Shown here: positions 8,684 through 19,096 of the stretch, piece after piece | How positions within the stretch are numbered: the stretch's first letter is position 1 | How the letters are laid out: every line of letters starts with the position of its first letter | Assembly (NCBI GenBank): GCA_023091665.1 | Contig: JALJCQ010000001.1 | Coordinates: forward strand, 2,914,001-2,978,000 | Source: Pythium myriotylum | Taxonomy: Eukaryota > Oomycota > Peronosporomycetes > Pythiales > Pythiaceae | Reading direction: 5' to 3' | Length of the DNA stretch: 64,000 bases | Position numbers and translations under genes: made by a program | The notes under the pieces: model-generated | What the model was told of the DNA's origin: nothing | What the model saw: only the letters and a program-made list of their open reading frames with translations | The model's database searches: none

Positions 8684-9130
8684 AGTGATGTCATGCCACC
8701 GTGCTTGGTTCAATGCGCGTGCTTGCTGGAAAGTGGCCACGTGGGTGGGATGGTGAGCTGCTCATCCCCGCTTGGGACAATGTCGGCCCGTCTTGTGTTT
8801 TGATATGAATGAATTGGTAGATCCAATCGAGCGCAGCCCACGGTGGTTAGAGAGCGAAGACTCCACCGATGCGAACGGAATGTACCGGTACCGGTAAGCT
8901 CGTCTCATGAGCTTGGAGAGAGGTTTTCGGCACAGTCCTTGGTCCACTTCCTATAGTACGGGTTAATGGTTCTTCATTCTCGTGGATAAATCACCACCTC
9001 GTGTTTCGCTTAAAGCGATATAACCCAACTGGAGGTTCGCCACTCCTTCACGGTGCGAACATAACTATATTTTATGAAATGGTGAGCACGTTTCTCAAAA
9101 ATGGATGAGTACTGTATCAGGTTTAGATGG
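8684..9130. other. intergenic, nothing recognised
   Basis: About 450 bp with only a 61-codon ORF of no recognisable content. I see no repeat or motif here. Confidence 0.5.
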
Positions 9131-9308
9131 TCTGTTTTCTTTCGAGCAGAAACGACAAGCCCGCCGGGCACCAATCCGGGTTTGCTCTGTCTGGGTGAGC
9201 TCTGTCCCTGTCCACCTTGTACTCATCCTTCGGCTTGTTTACGAGCCTCTCAACTTGATGTAATCGCTGGTTGTTGCAGTGAAGGCTACACCACAGCCGA
9301 GTGCGATT
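9131..9308. repeat. dispersed repeat R, copy 2
   Basis: Second copy of the ~180-bp repeat (see 7327-7503). It ends in ggctacaccacagccgagtgcgatt and shows the uninterrupted site into which the MITE-like element at 34734-35133 inserted in copy 3. Confidence 0.7.
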
Positions 9309-9342
9309 GGATGAAAGAGAACGGACGGCTGATGACATGTCC

Positions 9343-10279
9343 TCCCTCGTAGCGAGTGGCCGCTGTGAGACCTGTAATGAGGTCATCGTACTCTGCTTGG
9401 TTGTTGGTTTTCGTTGTGGCTGCGTAGGACCTCGCGGCCGTGTAGATCACCTAGGTCAGTGAGGTCGCGTCGTCGTGCCAGACGACTACAGCTTTTGCTC
9501 CGCGTGCTCCTCGATTACCCTGGGGCTGCCGTCGAAGAATAGGAGATATCGACGACCGTTGAGCTGCTGGTTCGGTGTCTGCTTCAGAACTATGCCCGGT
9601 GTTGATTGATGCTTGAGAATGGCTAACGCTGCCGCTGTGAGGGGTGTTGCTGTGCTGTCAGCCGAACGCGACCACCGAAGATTTCTCACGGAGCGTTGCA
9701 CTCGCATGTTCGTGAGTCCGTAGTTCAGTTTCTCACGGAGCGTTGCACTCGCATGTTCGTGAGTCCGTAGTTCCTCCACGCTGTTCGCTGTTGTGAGCCA
9801 GTTCAGTTTCTCACGGAGCGTTGCACTCGCATGTTCGTGAGTCCGTAGTTCCTCCACGCTGTTCGCTGTTGTGAGCCAGTTCCACAGGATCTGCAGGACG
9901 ACGAGCACATGTTGGCTCCAGGCCGCACCTACCGCGTCGTGAGTGGCGATTGTAGCTGGCGACGTCGGTGTTGACAATCTACTTAATTCCGGATGACAAG
10001 CAACAACTTCTGGGACTTCGATCACGCCGAGGGCTTGTGGGCGCCGCTCTTCGACCGCTGGTGTCCCTTATGGTCGGAGAATCATGCGCATTCAATGGCC
10101 AACAGCAAGGAAGCAGTCTTCGCATTAAAGCTGCCTGCTGTGCCCGACTAACTGTGAACGGCTGGTTCCCTTCATCTGGGTAGTGTGGGCACCCAATCTT
10201 CTGGTAACTCCGTCCCATTTGCTGAGACGGTCCTCTTTCAGTCGATTCATCAGCGTGCGTTGGTAGTCCGCGATTTCCG
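9343..10279 (-). mobile_element. older LINE (family A), 3' portion
   Basis: On the minus strand, EIADYQRTLMNRLKEDRLSKWD (10.28-10.21 kb) matches the region before the zinc-binding motif in the full LINE. ATIATHDAVGAAW, RYLLFFDGSPR and KTNNQAEYDDLITGLTAAT follow in the RNase H region, with at least two frameshifts and a stop. It ends abruptly in RNase H near 9343. The sequence continues on the other side of the nested LINE (19631-19905): IAIAHMP at 19.64 kb runs through the shared 16-bp word into EIADYQRTLM here. Confidence 0.85.
9722..9883 (-). repeat. 78-bp tandem duplication inside the old LINE
   Basis: Two full and one partial unit of 78 bp, encoding NWLTTANSVEELRTHEHASATLREKL-like 26-residue repeats in frame on the minus strand. 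The other family A copies have this segment once, so it is a local duplication after insertion. The length is a multiple of three and keeps the frame. Confidence 0.9.
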
Positions 10280-10299
10280 TCTCGCAAGCGAAGAAAGCC

Positions 10300-13224
10300 G
10301 TGGTAGCGGCCCCCTCTCTCGCCAGCGGGCCTGAAGTTACCTTCTCCATTGGAGCCGCGCCCGACGCTAAGAGAAAAAGCGGCAAGCCCGCCACTCGGAA
10401 GTACCTAGTTGCGAAACGCGCAGAGGTGCGCCCGAAGTCGGTCAGCGCCAACGCTGCAGCAGCGCAGCAAACGCCGACCCCACCGGCGACGGTTGCTGCG
10501 GCACACGCAGCGGACTCCGACCAACCAACAGCCTCCAACCGTCGTCGTAAGCCCAAATCGGCAGCGGCGAAGGGAAAGAAAAACGATGCTAAAGCGAAAG
10601 GATCCGAGACGGGACACGGCAACGACAACAGCTCCAGCCTCGGCACTCCTAAGTCCGAGCAAAACATTTGGGCAAACGCGAGAGAAGTCTTGCTTGGGGA
10701 ATCACAAAAGAAAACTCCAGCGTATGAAGACGAAACTCTATACGCAGATGCCTACGTGATTTGCCGCAAAGAGTACCGTATCATGCCCGATGGGTTCCAG
10801 CGAGATCCTACCGAGGACGAAGTACGTGCGGAATTGCTCTGGAGACAAAGAAAAATATTCCTCTCAGAAGAACCCAACTTCTTCACGGAGATTTACCCAC
10901 TCGCAGTCCGACTTCAACTACGCCAGCACCAACATGACAAGATGATGTACACTCTGTTCGTGGAGATGCCGGCGCAGCTCAAGTGGCCAGCAGAAACAGC
11001 GCGGTACCATTTCTTCGAAAGTCTAGTTCGCCTGAATCAACAAGGAGATAACACGACTGAACGGCAGAACGCTGTTCAACTCTTCAAGGACGTGCACGTG
11101 TTCACCATCTCGGAAGACGGGAAACTCGTCGCACTTCGATTCGTGAGACCAGAGCTACGCGACAAATGGGACGGTGCGACGTTTAGATTCCCTTTTGGGA
11201 CCATCAAACTCCGAGCGTCTGCGGCTTTTGAGCAGGAAGACAAGCGTGCGGGCCTCGACAAGAGCGCGGTTCGGCAACTCTTCCCGCTGCATCTCCTCGG
11301 ACGATCCAATCTCCCGATCATCGACGTGATAGCCATCGCTCAAGCGCTTGGTCAAGGGCTCCCGATACTCGACGTAAAAGGCATCCCTGCGGTTGGCGAA
11401 CGCTCACTAGAGACGCATGTCTGGAGCATCACTTACAACAGCTTTGATGCCCCGGAAGGAATTCAAGATGTGCGCTGCCTCACGGTGAAGAAGGGTGAGT
11501 TCACTTTTACCATCGGAGTACACCAGCCACGCACAGCCACGAGGCATCCTTGTTCCATTTGTCTCGATGTCGGGCACTTCCGAAACAAATGCACGAACCA
11601 AGAGAACGCGGCTGATCTTCGAGCGAAATACGAACGCACGATAGAAATTCCGGACACGGCGGCGCTCGAATTAGAATCGGCCCCGACGGATACAACAGAG
11701 CACGCCGCCCAGGTTGAGAGACTTTACGCTGCGGTCGCTCCAGGCTTGGCTCCGCCCAAGATTAGCTTGTCGGCCGACTCCCAACCAGCAACTCCGGTCG
11801 CTGAGGTCAAAAAAGCTGGTCAGAAGCAGGCGAAGGCATCCAAGCAGCGCAAGAACAAAGGTGCTCAAGTGCAAGAATTTGCCAAAGCCCTAGGGCGGCT
11901 CAAGGCTCGCAAACAAGCCGCAGGGGATGCAGCGAGAGCGAAGATTGCCGCTAAGTACGGCTCTCATAACGACAACCAAACGTCGACGGCAACACCTACG
12001 GGTCGTACCCCGGTCGACGTAAAGCCCAGCCCTGAGCAACGATGGATATCGGTTCCCGGAGCTGACGCTGTGAGAACGATAGCGGTCGGGGAGAAGCGCA
12101 CGAGGGAGCAAATCGATCGCCCGCATGCGGTCTTCGACAATGACGCGAAAGCTGAAGCTGTCCGAGAACCCAACACGCGTCAACCTCGCCAATCCGCAGC
12201 GCACAAAATGGTCGATCGCAAGCGACCTGACGCGCCGCGCACCCGACTCCAGTGGAACCTACCTGGCGGGGAGCTGCCACCAGTACAAAAGCCACGACTT
12301 GAGCAACTCACGGCCACGCCTTTCTTCCAGAAGGCTGAGGATATTGTAGTCGAGACTTTTGGAGAAGACGCCAGTGATGACGCACACAATGAACCTATAT
12401 CTGGTCCGGTGACCTCTGCAGAGATCATCGCTGTTGGAGTGCGTCAACCTCCGTGCCCCCCAGTCAAACTAGAAGTCGTCATGAAGGCGATCGGTGCCAA
12501 ACAAGTCAAGACGTGCACAGACGGGCGGTGTCTCTATCACGCTCTTATCGCGACGCTCAGTCGAGCGTGTGGCGACCAAGTCAACGTCACCGACACCACA
12601 GAGATTAAGCTGGCGGTGGAGCTCATGAAAGACCTCAACACATTGCTTGCAGATGACCTAGTGGCGATGCTCGTGAACGGATCACTCCAACCGGAAGAGC
12701 TGTGCTGTCGTTATCTGGATGGTACTATCCAAGCTGACTCCGTGCCAAGACTCGAAGCGCACTTTAGGCATGCAGCGGCACAAACTAGCCCTACGGTTAG
12801 CAGACAGTACTGGGGAGGAGAAGCTGAAATTATTGCCTTTGTGGCCTGGAAGGAAGAGCCGGTTTATGCGATGGACGTCTGGCCAAACGGGGATGCTTTC
12901 GTACAGAGGTACGCACCTGTGGTCTACCAACTCGCGGACAAGTCGACGGCGACAAAAGTCGTGCGGCAAGCTTTGTCAACGGAACGTTTCTATGCCCAAG
13001 GCGCCATTTACAAACGACAGAAAGTAGTGCCTCTGATGCTTGCTCTCCACCACTCATTCGATGGCGACGAACACACGGGACACTACACAGCTCTTCGGAT
13101 CTCGGACGCAGAATACAGAGCGTTCGCAGGCAGCCTCCGGAAACAGGAGTCCATGAAGGATCGACTCCCACGTGTCCTGGCAGAGATTAACGCGCTCGGT
13201 GAGGACCCCACGCCAACGCCGTAG
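10300..13224 (+). CDS. LINE ORF1: Gag-like protein with CCHC knuckle and OTU-like peptidase
   Basis: Open for 974 codons from a GTG at 10300. The frame's upstream stop is at 10264 and no ATG occurs in between, so the true start is missing or non-AUG. Residues 1-140 are basic, Ala/Lys-rich and probably disordered. A globular nucleic-acid-binding-like region follows, ending in a zinc knuckle C418-C421-H426-C431 (CX2CX4HX4C), as in retroelement Gag proteins. Residues ~730-935 resemble an OTU cysteine peptidase: DGRCLYHALI (D741, C744) and GHYTALR (H928) are the expected catalytic blocks. OTU enzymes remove ubiquitin or cleave polypeptides; the substrate here is unknown. The ORF ends at TAG 13222-13224, and the same frame reopens at once. 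Confidence 0.8.
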   Translation: MVAAPSLASGPEVTFSIGAAPDAKRKSGKPATRKYLVAKRAEVRPKSVSANAAAAQQTPTPPATVAAAHAADSDQPTASNRRRKPKSAAAKGKKNDAKAKGSETGHGNDNSSSLGTPKSEQNIWANAREVLLGESQKKTPAYEDETLYADAYVICRKEYRIMPDGFQRDPTEDEVRAELLWRQRKIFLSEEPNFFTEIYPLAVRLQLRQHQHDKMMYTLFVEMPAQLKWPAETARYHFFESLVRLNQQGDNTTERQNAVQLFKDVHVFTISEDGKLVALRFVRPELRDKWDGATFRFPFGTIKLRASAAFEQEDKRAGLDKSAVRQLFPLHLLGRSNLPIIDVIAIAQALGQGLPILDVKGIPAVGERSLETHVWSITYNSFDAPEGIQDVRCLTVKKGEFTFTIGVHQPRTATRHPCSICLDVGHFRNKCTNQENAADLRAKYERTIEIPDTAALELESAPTDTTEHAAQVERLYAAVAPGLAPPKISLSADSQPATPVAEVKKAGQKQAKASKQRKNKGAQVQEFAKALGRLKARKQAAGDAARAKIAAKYGSHNDNQTSTATPTGRTPVDVKPSPEQRWISVPGADAVRTIAVGEKRTREQIDRPHAVFDNDAKAEAVREPNTRQPRQSAAHKMVDRKRPDAPRTRLQWNLPGGELPPVQKPRLEQLTATPFFQKAEDIVVETFGEDASDDAHNEPISGPVTSAEIIAVGVRQPPCPPVKLEVVMKAIGAKQVKTCTDGRCLYHALIATLSRACGDQVNVTDTTEIKLAVELMKDLNTLLADDLVAMLVNGSLQPEELCCRYLDGTIQADSVPRLEAHFRHAAAQTSPTVSRQYWGGEAEIIAFVAWKEEPVYAMDVWPNGDAFVQRYAPVVYQLADKSTATKVVRQALSTERFYAQGAIYKRQKVVPLMLALHHSFDGDEHTGHYTALRISDAEYRAFAGSLRKQESMKDRLPRVLAEINALGEDPTPTP

Positions 13225-14517
13225 GACTCTGAATCCACACAGTTCTCATCCGGCGGCTGCTCGGAATACTTGCCAACGAGCTCCAATGCTAGTGACAGCG
13301 ACAATGCCCAGCAACACGAAAGTAGTGCAGAGCTCGGGTCCGGCTCATCGGGAATCGTCTGTGAGGAAGCGCAGGCAGAGCCGATCGATCGCCCAACAGA
13401 AGCGGTCGTGGCAAACAACCAGCCTTTGCGGCCACCGGAGCACACGGAACCAGCAGGTGCCAGTGCCAGCGCAACCAACAACGTCGTCGATCTCACCACA
13501 CCGCCGGAGACGTCAACCGTTAGCCACCTCGATGACAAGAGTCCAAATGCACCAGAGGTCAATTCAGCGACCGCGGCAGCTCTGGGGGCGCCTGCGAGGC
13601 TTACAGAGTTTAACTTAGCTCAAATCTGTTCGACGCCGACCGATCCAAGTTTAAGTTTCGACAGTTACGAGATGAGACTTGAAAGGACCTCCGGCGGACT
13701 TTTGACGCCAGCGGATGAGCAGCGTCTACTCCAGCAATTATCATCAGGTTCGCACACGACACCGGAGGCGGTGGCATTGCAACGCAAAGCGCAGCAGGCA
13801 AATCGCACGGCGTTCCGTTACTGGAAAAAGAGGCAAGCCAAGAAGAATCCCGCGACACATCACGCAGTGACTGCGGTCGCTAATCCAGACGACGCCATTA
13901 CCACCCTCCGAGATCGTCCAGGAGCGGTGAAAGGACTGCTCAACAGTTTACCTTTTCCAGAGGTGCAACTCCTGCTCACGAACGACGCCACTTTAGTCCA
14001 CATCAGCAAAGCTGCCATAGTACTAGCTCGAACGCAGCTTCTGCATCGGGTTGGGAAGCTACTACCATTAGACGCAGGGCCGATGTGTCGAGAGTGGGCG
14101 GCGGCAATCCATGCCTCAGCATCGTTGGAGATAAAGTGGACGCTTATTCATGACCAAGCTCGGTGGAAGCGCCTCACGACTGTCGCGACCAAACATGCTA
14201 TACGCTTACCACAGCGGGTACAGCCTGGGCTCGTCGAGACCGATTGGTGCCGACTTGTCGCTTTTGTTCTCCTTTTGCCAGAGTGCATGCCGCACGACTT
14301 CTCCTTGCGAGACTTACCGCAGCAATGTGACGCGCTGATGGTCTGGATGACAGACAGCTCCAACACCCTCACAGTGGTCGCTGCAGGACAAGCAGTTGCA
14401 CGACGACGATGGGAAGCCGCGCGCGCAGTCTTCCACGAGTGGTCCGCTAAATATGCAGGCGGCCCGCTGATCCTGTTCGGTGCCTCACCGACTGGATCAG
14501 CCCCTCTTCAATACTAA
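13225..14517 (+). CDS. LINE ORF1 downstream segment, same frame after TAG
   Basis: This frame is continuous with ORF1 apart from the single TAG at 13222-13224, and stays open for 431 codons to TAA at 14515-14517. There is no ATG near its beginning (first plausible non-AUG codon TTG at 13270). The first ~110 residues are Ser/Asn/Glu-rich and disordered. The rest is helical-looking, with LTPADEQRLLQQLSSG and a basic FRYWKKRQAKKNP stretch, and I recognise no domain. It is either the C-terminal part of ORF1 reached by readthrough, or ORF1 with a point nonsense mutation. It overlaps the next ORF by 47 nt. Confidence 0.65.
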   Translation, partial: DSESTQFSSGGCSEYLPTSSNASDSDNAQQHESSAELGSGSSGIVCEEAQAEPIDRPTEAVVANNQPLRPPEHTEPAGASASATNNVVDLTTPPETSTVSHLDDKSPNAPEVNSATAAALGAPARLTEFNLAQICSTPTDPSLSFDSYEMRLERTSGGLLTPADEQRLLQQLSSGSHTTPEAVALQRKAQQANRTAFRYWKKRQAKKNPATHHAVTAVANPDDAITTLRDRPGAVKGLLNSLPFPEVQLLLTNDATLVHISKAAIVLARTQLLHRVGKLLPLDAGPMCREWAAAIHASASLEIKWTLIHDQARWKRLTTVATKHAIRLPQRVQPGLVETDWCRLVAFVLLLPECMPHDFSLRDLPQQCDALMVWMTDSSNTLTVVAAGQAVARRRWEAARAVFHEWSAKYAGGPLILFGASPTGSAPLQY

Positions 14518-17500
14518 GGGCACCTCACAGGTGCTCGGCTCTTCGGCAGCGAAAGCCGGGGAGCCTCTGACTGTCGACAAGGGTGAGCGTCGACAGCCGC
14601 AGAGACGAAGGAGAGGACCCGCTTATTCCCAGTGGCTGACAACACCGATCGCATGTATAACACAAAACGTGAGAGGTCTCGTGGACGCTAGTACTTGGTT
14701 TGGCGGGTGGCGAGCTCGCAAAAATGGAAGACAACCTGACTTGGTGTTATTGCAAGAGGTCCCGACCGCGCCTGATCAAGTGGAACGTCTCAAGGAGGAA
14801 TACGCTCGAGGTTGGGGAAGGACATCTTTAGACAGCACGCACTGGGTGATGAGTGACAACAACGACCGCGGAGTGGCCATTCTCGTGCGACCTGACGGTC
14901 CAGTTCAGAACGTCTCGCCAGTCTGGATGGACCACTGGTCACCTCGTTTTATGGCGGTCAGCGCAGAGATACACGGAAAGGAGCATGTCATCGTCAACGT
15001 CTACGCACCCAGCGGCCGCAAAAAAGCAAGAGAGGCGTTCTTCGGGACCCTATTGCGATGCCCGCAGCCGGAGGTACCGATGCTGATGGGTGGCGACTTC
15101 AACTGCACCTTGCACACAGAATGCGATCGGAGCAGCCACGTCTCTGATGTGCATGACTCGCCGATGCTTCAGCAACTGATCACGCACTGGAGTCTTCAAG
15201 ACACACTGCAGTATGACATGGACCAAATAGAAACTGAAGGGGACAAGCGGGACTTCCACATCCAGCATCACACCTATGCGTACAAGAGGAAGAACGGGAA
15301 CATTGCGACCAGCCGCCTGGACCGGTGGTATGTCAGCACGCGATACGTCACCCATGTGCTCGATGTCGCCACTGGACCGCCGGTATCCAACAGTGACCAC
15401 AACGAAGTCACACTCACGTATGTCTGCAGTTACGGGCGACGACGACGATCAGGGAAGAGGCGGCACCCGGGGCTCCGGTTTCCGCTACCGTTTGGCTGCA
15501 AAGAGGCTATAGATGATCTCAGTATCGAGCTACTCACGCGATTCATCGACAAAAGCCGACACTGCAGTGCGGTCGAAGCGGCCATACTCTGGGACCAGTG
15601 CAAGCTCGACATCAAATACGGCTGCGTTGAGCTCATTCGAACTTGTCGGAAACAGCAGACGAAAGCCTATCGACAACGACGCAAACGCCTTCAACGCGCC
15701 CTCCGCCGAGCTCTAGACTGCAGTAGCACCGATGCGGCCATAGCACATGACGAGGCGCGGGCCATACGAGCAGACATCATTCGGCTCCACCAACGGCGTA
15801 CACGGCGGCGTCAGAGACGACGCTGGCGACTAGCGATCCCGGGCACGCCCGAGGCAGAACGAATCTTTTTCTCTCGCTTCCGGCCCCACCCTCGACAAAC
15901 GATAATCCACCTACCGAGCCAGTCAGACAATGACAACAGACCGACCCCCGATCGCATGGCCGATGACTGGGACCCGGTCACGCAGCGAGGACCGCTGCCA
16001 GTAGAAAATGTCAACGCCTTTTTTGATGCCCTACCGCCGGCTCTCGACCGTCCTGACCTCAGCTCGCTTGACGCATCTTTCACCACTGATGAAGTAAAGA
16101 TCGCGCTGAAATCATGTCCGAAGGGCAAAGCCGCGGGACCGGATGGGCTCCCTAATGACTGGTATCACGACCATACGGAACCGCTGGTGGAAGCGCTCAC
16201 GCCTATGTACAACCTCTGGCATCGCACCGGCATCCTTCCCCGCAGTTTCAAAGAAGCCATGATCGCATGCATCCCCAAAAAGGTTGCACCAAAGACGGGA
16301 TTAGACTTCCGGCCCATCGCGCTTTTAGACACTGATTACAAGATTTACTCGAGACTGCTCCTTAATCGTGTTCGCGACAAACTTCCGCAACTGGTAGCAC
16401 CAACACAGTATGGGTTCGTCCCAGGTCGACAGGTCCATGATGCGATTGATATCTTCCACGCCCTCCAGGCGCACGCGCGCATGCAGCCGCAACTCTCGGA
16501 GTCTATCGCAGTGCTACTCGACTTTGAAAAAGCCTACGACTCGTTGGATCGGATGTTCTTAACAAGAGCCCTGGAGCGGCTGTGCTTCCCAACGGGCTTC
16601 GTAGCCGCCGTCCGGCAGATGCACCTAGCCACCAGCGCAGAGTTCATAGCGAATGCAGAGCTGTCGTCAACCCACGCCATTCTCAACGGCATTAGACAAG
16701 GCTGCCCGTTAGCGCCAACGTTGTTTGTCCTCGCAGTGAACACGCTCTACACCACACTTGACCACGATGTGCAACTCGAAGGCGTCGGGTTGCCGACTGG
16801 ACGAGAAATCCGAACGGCGGGCTATGCGGATGACACCACGGTATACTTACGGAGTCCAGATTATCTCCCTCGACTCCACGCGGTGCTCGGCATGTTTACG
16901 AAGGCGTCCGGACTCCGTGTCAACTTATCCAAGTGTGTAGTGGTGTACCTTTCCCCACAGGCTCGGCGAGAGCACAGAGAGATAGCGGGCTTCCCAATCG
17001 CAGACAAGATGTCCCTCTCTCGGCTCCTGGGAGGTCAAGTCGCCAGCGACGCCTCTCTCGCGGCCATATGGGAGCTCACCCTGCAGAAAACTCGGGCAAG
17101 GCTTCACTTGGCCGAACTCAAGACCACCAATGTGAGGCAACGCGTCAAATTACTACGGGCTATCCTTCTCCCACAGTTTCTCTTCACGGCACGACATCAC
17201 TGGCCCAGCGCCACTACATTGGATCAATGGCAGCGCCTCGTCAACTCCTACACATGGACTGGCAAACTCTCAACTGGCGGGACTCGACACAGGGCCTGGA
17301 TGGCGCCGCACGTTGCACAGCAACCAGTGAAAGACGGAGGCATCAACGCGGTTAACCTGAGGCACGAACTTCAATGTATGAGTCTCACTACCGTGGAGCG
17401 ATGGATCGCTCCATGTGGGGGGATACGAGCCGAAGTTGGCGCCTTGCTCATGGGTGCCCACGCTACTGTCGCTCCGACTCGCATCTCTCGACCGATGCCG

Positions 17501-19096
17501 ACCTTGATGCGAACCCTTGGAGCCACGGGCCTGGCGTTACGACGGGCATTATTGACTCAGCAGCGCGACGATCGAGAACAGCACACATACGTCGAGGTAC
17601 GGCAGACTCTCAGGACGGGGGGTGCGACACATGAATGGGATCGAGGGTGGCTCTATGCTGATTACAGCCAAGCTGCACAGAAGTTGGAACCGCTACGCCG
17701 CGTGCAGGAAGAGGCGCATGGGCGCCTGGACGTATTTGCACTACTGTGCTCCACCCCGCTGGCGGAAGATATCCTCCTGGATGAGGATGGGAATGCGGTC
17801 ACAAAGGAACACTTCGCCGGCCTCGCTTCGATCAATGATCAATTTCGCGACGTCCTAGAGATCGAATGGATGGATGACCACAGACTGAGGTTCAGGGCGC
17901 GGAAAGTCAGCTTTCCTCTGCCTGACAAACTCGCTCGAGGTTTTCGGCGGCTCTGTGACTCCCTCGTCTTCAATTATCCAGGACTCTTAGAGGTTCCGGC
18001 CCAACCGGAGGACATGGTGCTGCGCCCAGCTAGCCTCGATATCTGGAGAATACGGCCTGATGGAAACCTGTTTGAACTGGATTGGAACCCGGTCGACGAC
18101 ATGCGCATCGCCCTAGGGCATGTAGGATCCACCTCCCAAGCCACGGCGATCGCACGACGCCACCTCCGGGATGCCACGGTGCAATTCGATCGCCACCCGT
18201 GGCTGGATGCGCCACGAGGCATTGGGGCCAACACGCCCAATCTGGACCGGCACACCGCAAAAATGTTCTTGTTGTCGGATCTCAAAAGACGAGCGGATCT
18301 GGAGCACGACAGCAGACAACGGCGACGGTACGAGCGAGACAGGGACATTGCGGACGCGCTAGCCACACTCTCGTGGAAAACGATCGCTCAGTTGCCGGCC
18401 ATTGTCGATTCACAGCGCACCTTGATGGCGAGGCTCAAAGGAGACAGGCTCAGCGCGTGGGACCGCACCCGCTCAAGTGTGGGTTGCCCCCACTGCGCAG
18501 CACTCGGCTCAGCAGGAGGGTCGACTGCACACATCTTCTGGGATTGCTCGGCTGTTCAAATGATGTGGAACGCCCTGCTGGAACACTGGAGGCATCTGTG
18601 GTCAGCGGATCAGGCCCCAAGCCTGGAGGAGAGCAAAACGGGTTTCTTTTCCCTACAGCTCGTTGGCTTCCCACACCTCATCTGGGAGCACCCAGAGCTG
18701 ATGCGGTTACCGCCCCCCCCACTGAAACAGCAACGATTGCTACTCACGCGGCTATACAGGCCGCCTGGAGGAAACAAGTTCTCGTCACACTCCAGACGAT
18801 CTGGCAACGACGCACGACACTCGACGGAGACATTGAAGTCTGGCGACCGGACCACGCACTCGCGCTCCTCCGCACACGTCTCCAAGCCTCCCTCCGCGAC
18901 CTACGATGGCCGCGCACAATGGATAGTGCGGCTACGCCGCACACGACGGCAGCACTCGAGCTGCTTCAGAACGCGCCCTCGACGTCACGACCCCCGAGGA
19001 CGCTTGGATCCCCGCACCATGACCAACGTTACCTGTTATTTTTCGATGGTGGGTCACGCGGTAACCCCGGAGCGGGCGGGGCTGGAGCGATTGTAG
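14471..19096 (+). CDS. LINE ORF2: AP endonuclease and reverse transcriptase
   Basis: Open frame from 14471 (GTG at 14480), overlapping the previous ORF in the +1 frame and lacking an early ATG. Domains, numbered from 14480: exonuclease-endonuclease-phosphatase type endonuclease, about 50-310 (CITQNVRGL, PDLVLLQEVP, GGDFNC, NSDHNEVTL), which nicks target DNA; reverse transcriptase, about 500-830 (GPDGLPNDWY, FRPIALLDTDYKI, AVLLDFEKAYDS, GIRQGCPLAPTLF, catalytic YADD 782-785); and a Cys/His motif CPHC...H...C at 1336-1357, like the zf-RVT module. Real homology stops at the C8 run (18713-18720). Codons beyond it to 19096 are out of frame with RNase H and probably not native protein. Confidence 0.88.
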   Translation, partial: SCSVPHRLDQPLFNTKGTSQVLGSSAAKAGEPLTVDKGERRQPQRRRRGPAYSQWLTTPIACITQNVRGLVDASTWFGGWRARKNGRQPDLVLLQEVPTAPDQVERLKEEYARGWGRTSLDSTHWVMSDNNDRGVAILVRPDGPVQNVSPVWMDHWSPRFMAVSAEIHGKEHVIVNVYAPSGRKKAREAFFGTLLRCPQPEVPMLMGGDFNCTLHTECDRSSHVSDVHDSPMLQQLITHWSLQDTLQYDMDQIETEGDKRDFHIQHHTYAYKRKNGNIATSRLDRWYVSTRYVTHVLDVATGPPVSNSDHNEVTLTYVCSYGRRRRSGKRRHPGLRFPLPFGCKEAIDDLSIELLTRFIDKSRHCSAVEAAILWDQCKLDIKYGCVELIRTCRKQQTKAYRQRRKRLQRALRRALDCSSTDAAIAHDEARAIRADIIRLHQRRTRRRQRRRWRLAIPGTPEAERIFFSRFRPHPRQTIIHLPSQSDNDNRPTPDRMADDWDPVTQRGPLPVENVNAFFDALPPALDRPDLSSLDASFTTDEVKIALKSCPKGKAAGPDGLPNDWYHDHTEPLVEALTPMYNLWHRTGILPRSFKEAMIACIPKKVAPKTGLDFRPIALLDTDYKIYSRLLLNRVRDKLPQLVAPTQYGFVPGRQVHDAIDIFHALQAHARMQPQLSESIAVLLDFEKAYDSLDRMFLTRALERLCFPTGFVAAVRQMHLATSAEFIANAELSSTHAILNGIRQGCPLAPTLFVLAVNTLYTTLDHDVQLEGVGLPTGREIRTAGYADDTTVYLRSPDYLPRLHAVLGMFTKASGLRVNLSKCVVVYLSPQARREHREIAGFPIADKMSLSRLLGGQVASDASLAAIWELTLQKTRARLHLAELKTTNVRQRVKLLRAILLPQFLFTARHHWPSATTLDQWQRLVNSYTWTGKLSTGGTRHRAWMAPHVAQQPVKDGGINAVNLRHELQCMSLTTVERWIAPCGGIRAEVGALLMGAHATVAPTRISRPMPTLMRTLGATGLALRRALLTQQRDDREQHTYVEVRQTLRTGGATHEWDRGWLYADYSQAAQKLEPLRRVQEEAHGRLDVFALLCSTPLAEDILLDEDGNAVTKEHFAGLASINDQFRDVLEIEWMDDHRLRFRARKVSFPLPDKLARGFRRLCDSLVFNYPGLLEVPAQPEDMVLRPASLDIWRIRPDGNLFELDWNPVDDMRIALGHVGSTSQATAIARRHLRDATVQFDRHPWLDAPRGIGANTPNLDRHTAKMFLLSDLKRRADLEHDSRQRRRYERDRDIADALATLSWKTIAQLPAIVDSQRTLMARLKGDRLSAWDRTRSSVGCPHCAALGSAGGSTAHIFWDCSAVQMMWNALLEHWRHLWSADQAPSLEESKTGFFSLQLVGFPHLIWEHPELMRLPPPPLKQQRLLLTRLYRPPGGNKFSSHSRRSGNDARHSTETLKSGDRTTHSRSSAHVSKPPSATYDGRAQWIVRLRRTRRQHSSCFRTRPRRHDPRGRLDPRTMTNVTCYFSMVGHAVTPERAGLERL

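Noticed and set aside
18721..19096. C-terminal 125 codons of the long LINE ORF2 frame as native protein
   Set aside because: Other copies continue in the RNase H frame from this point; this frame is low-complexity and unrelated.
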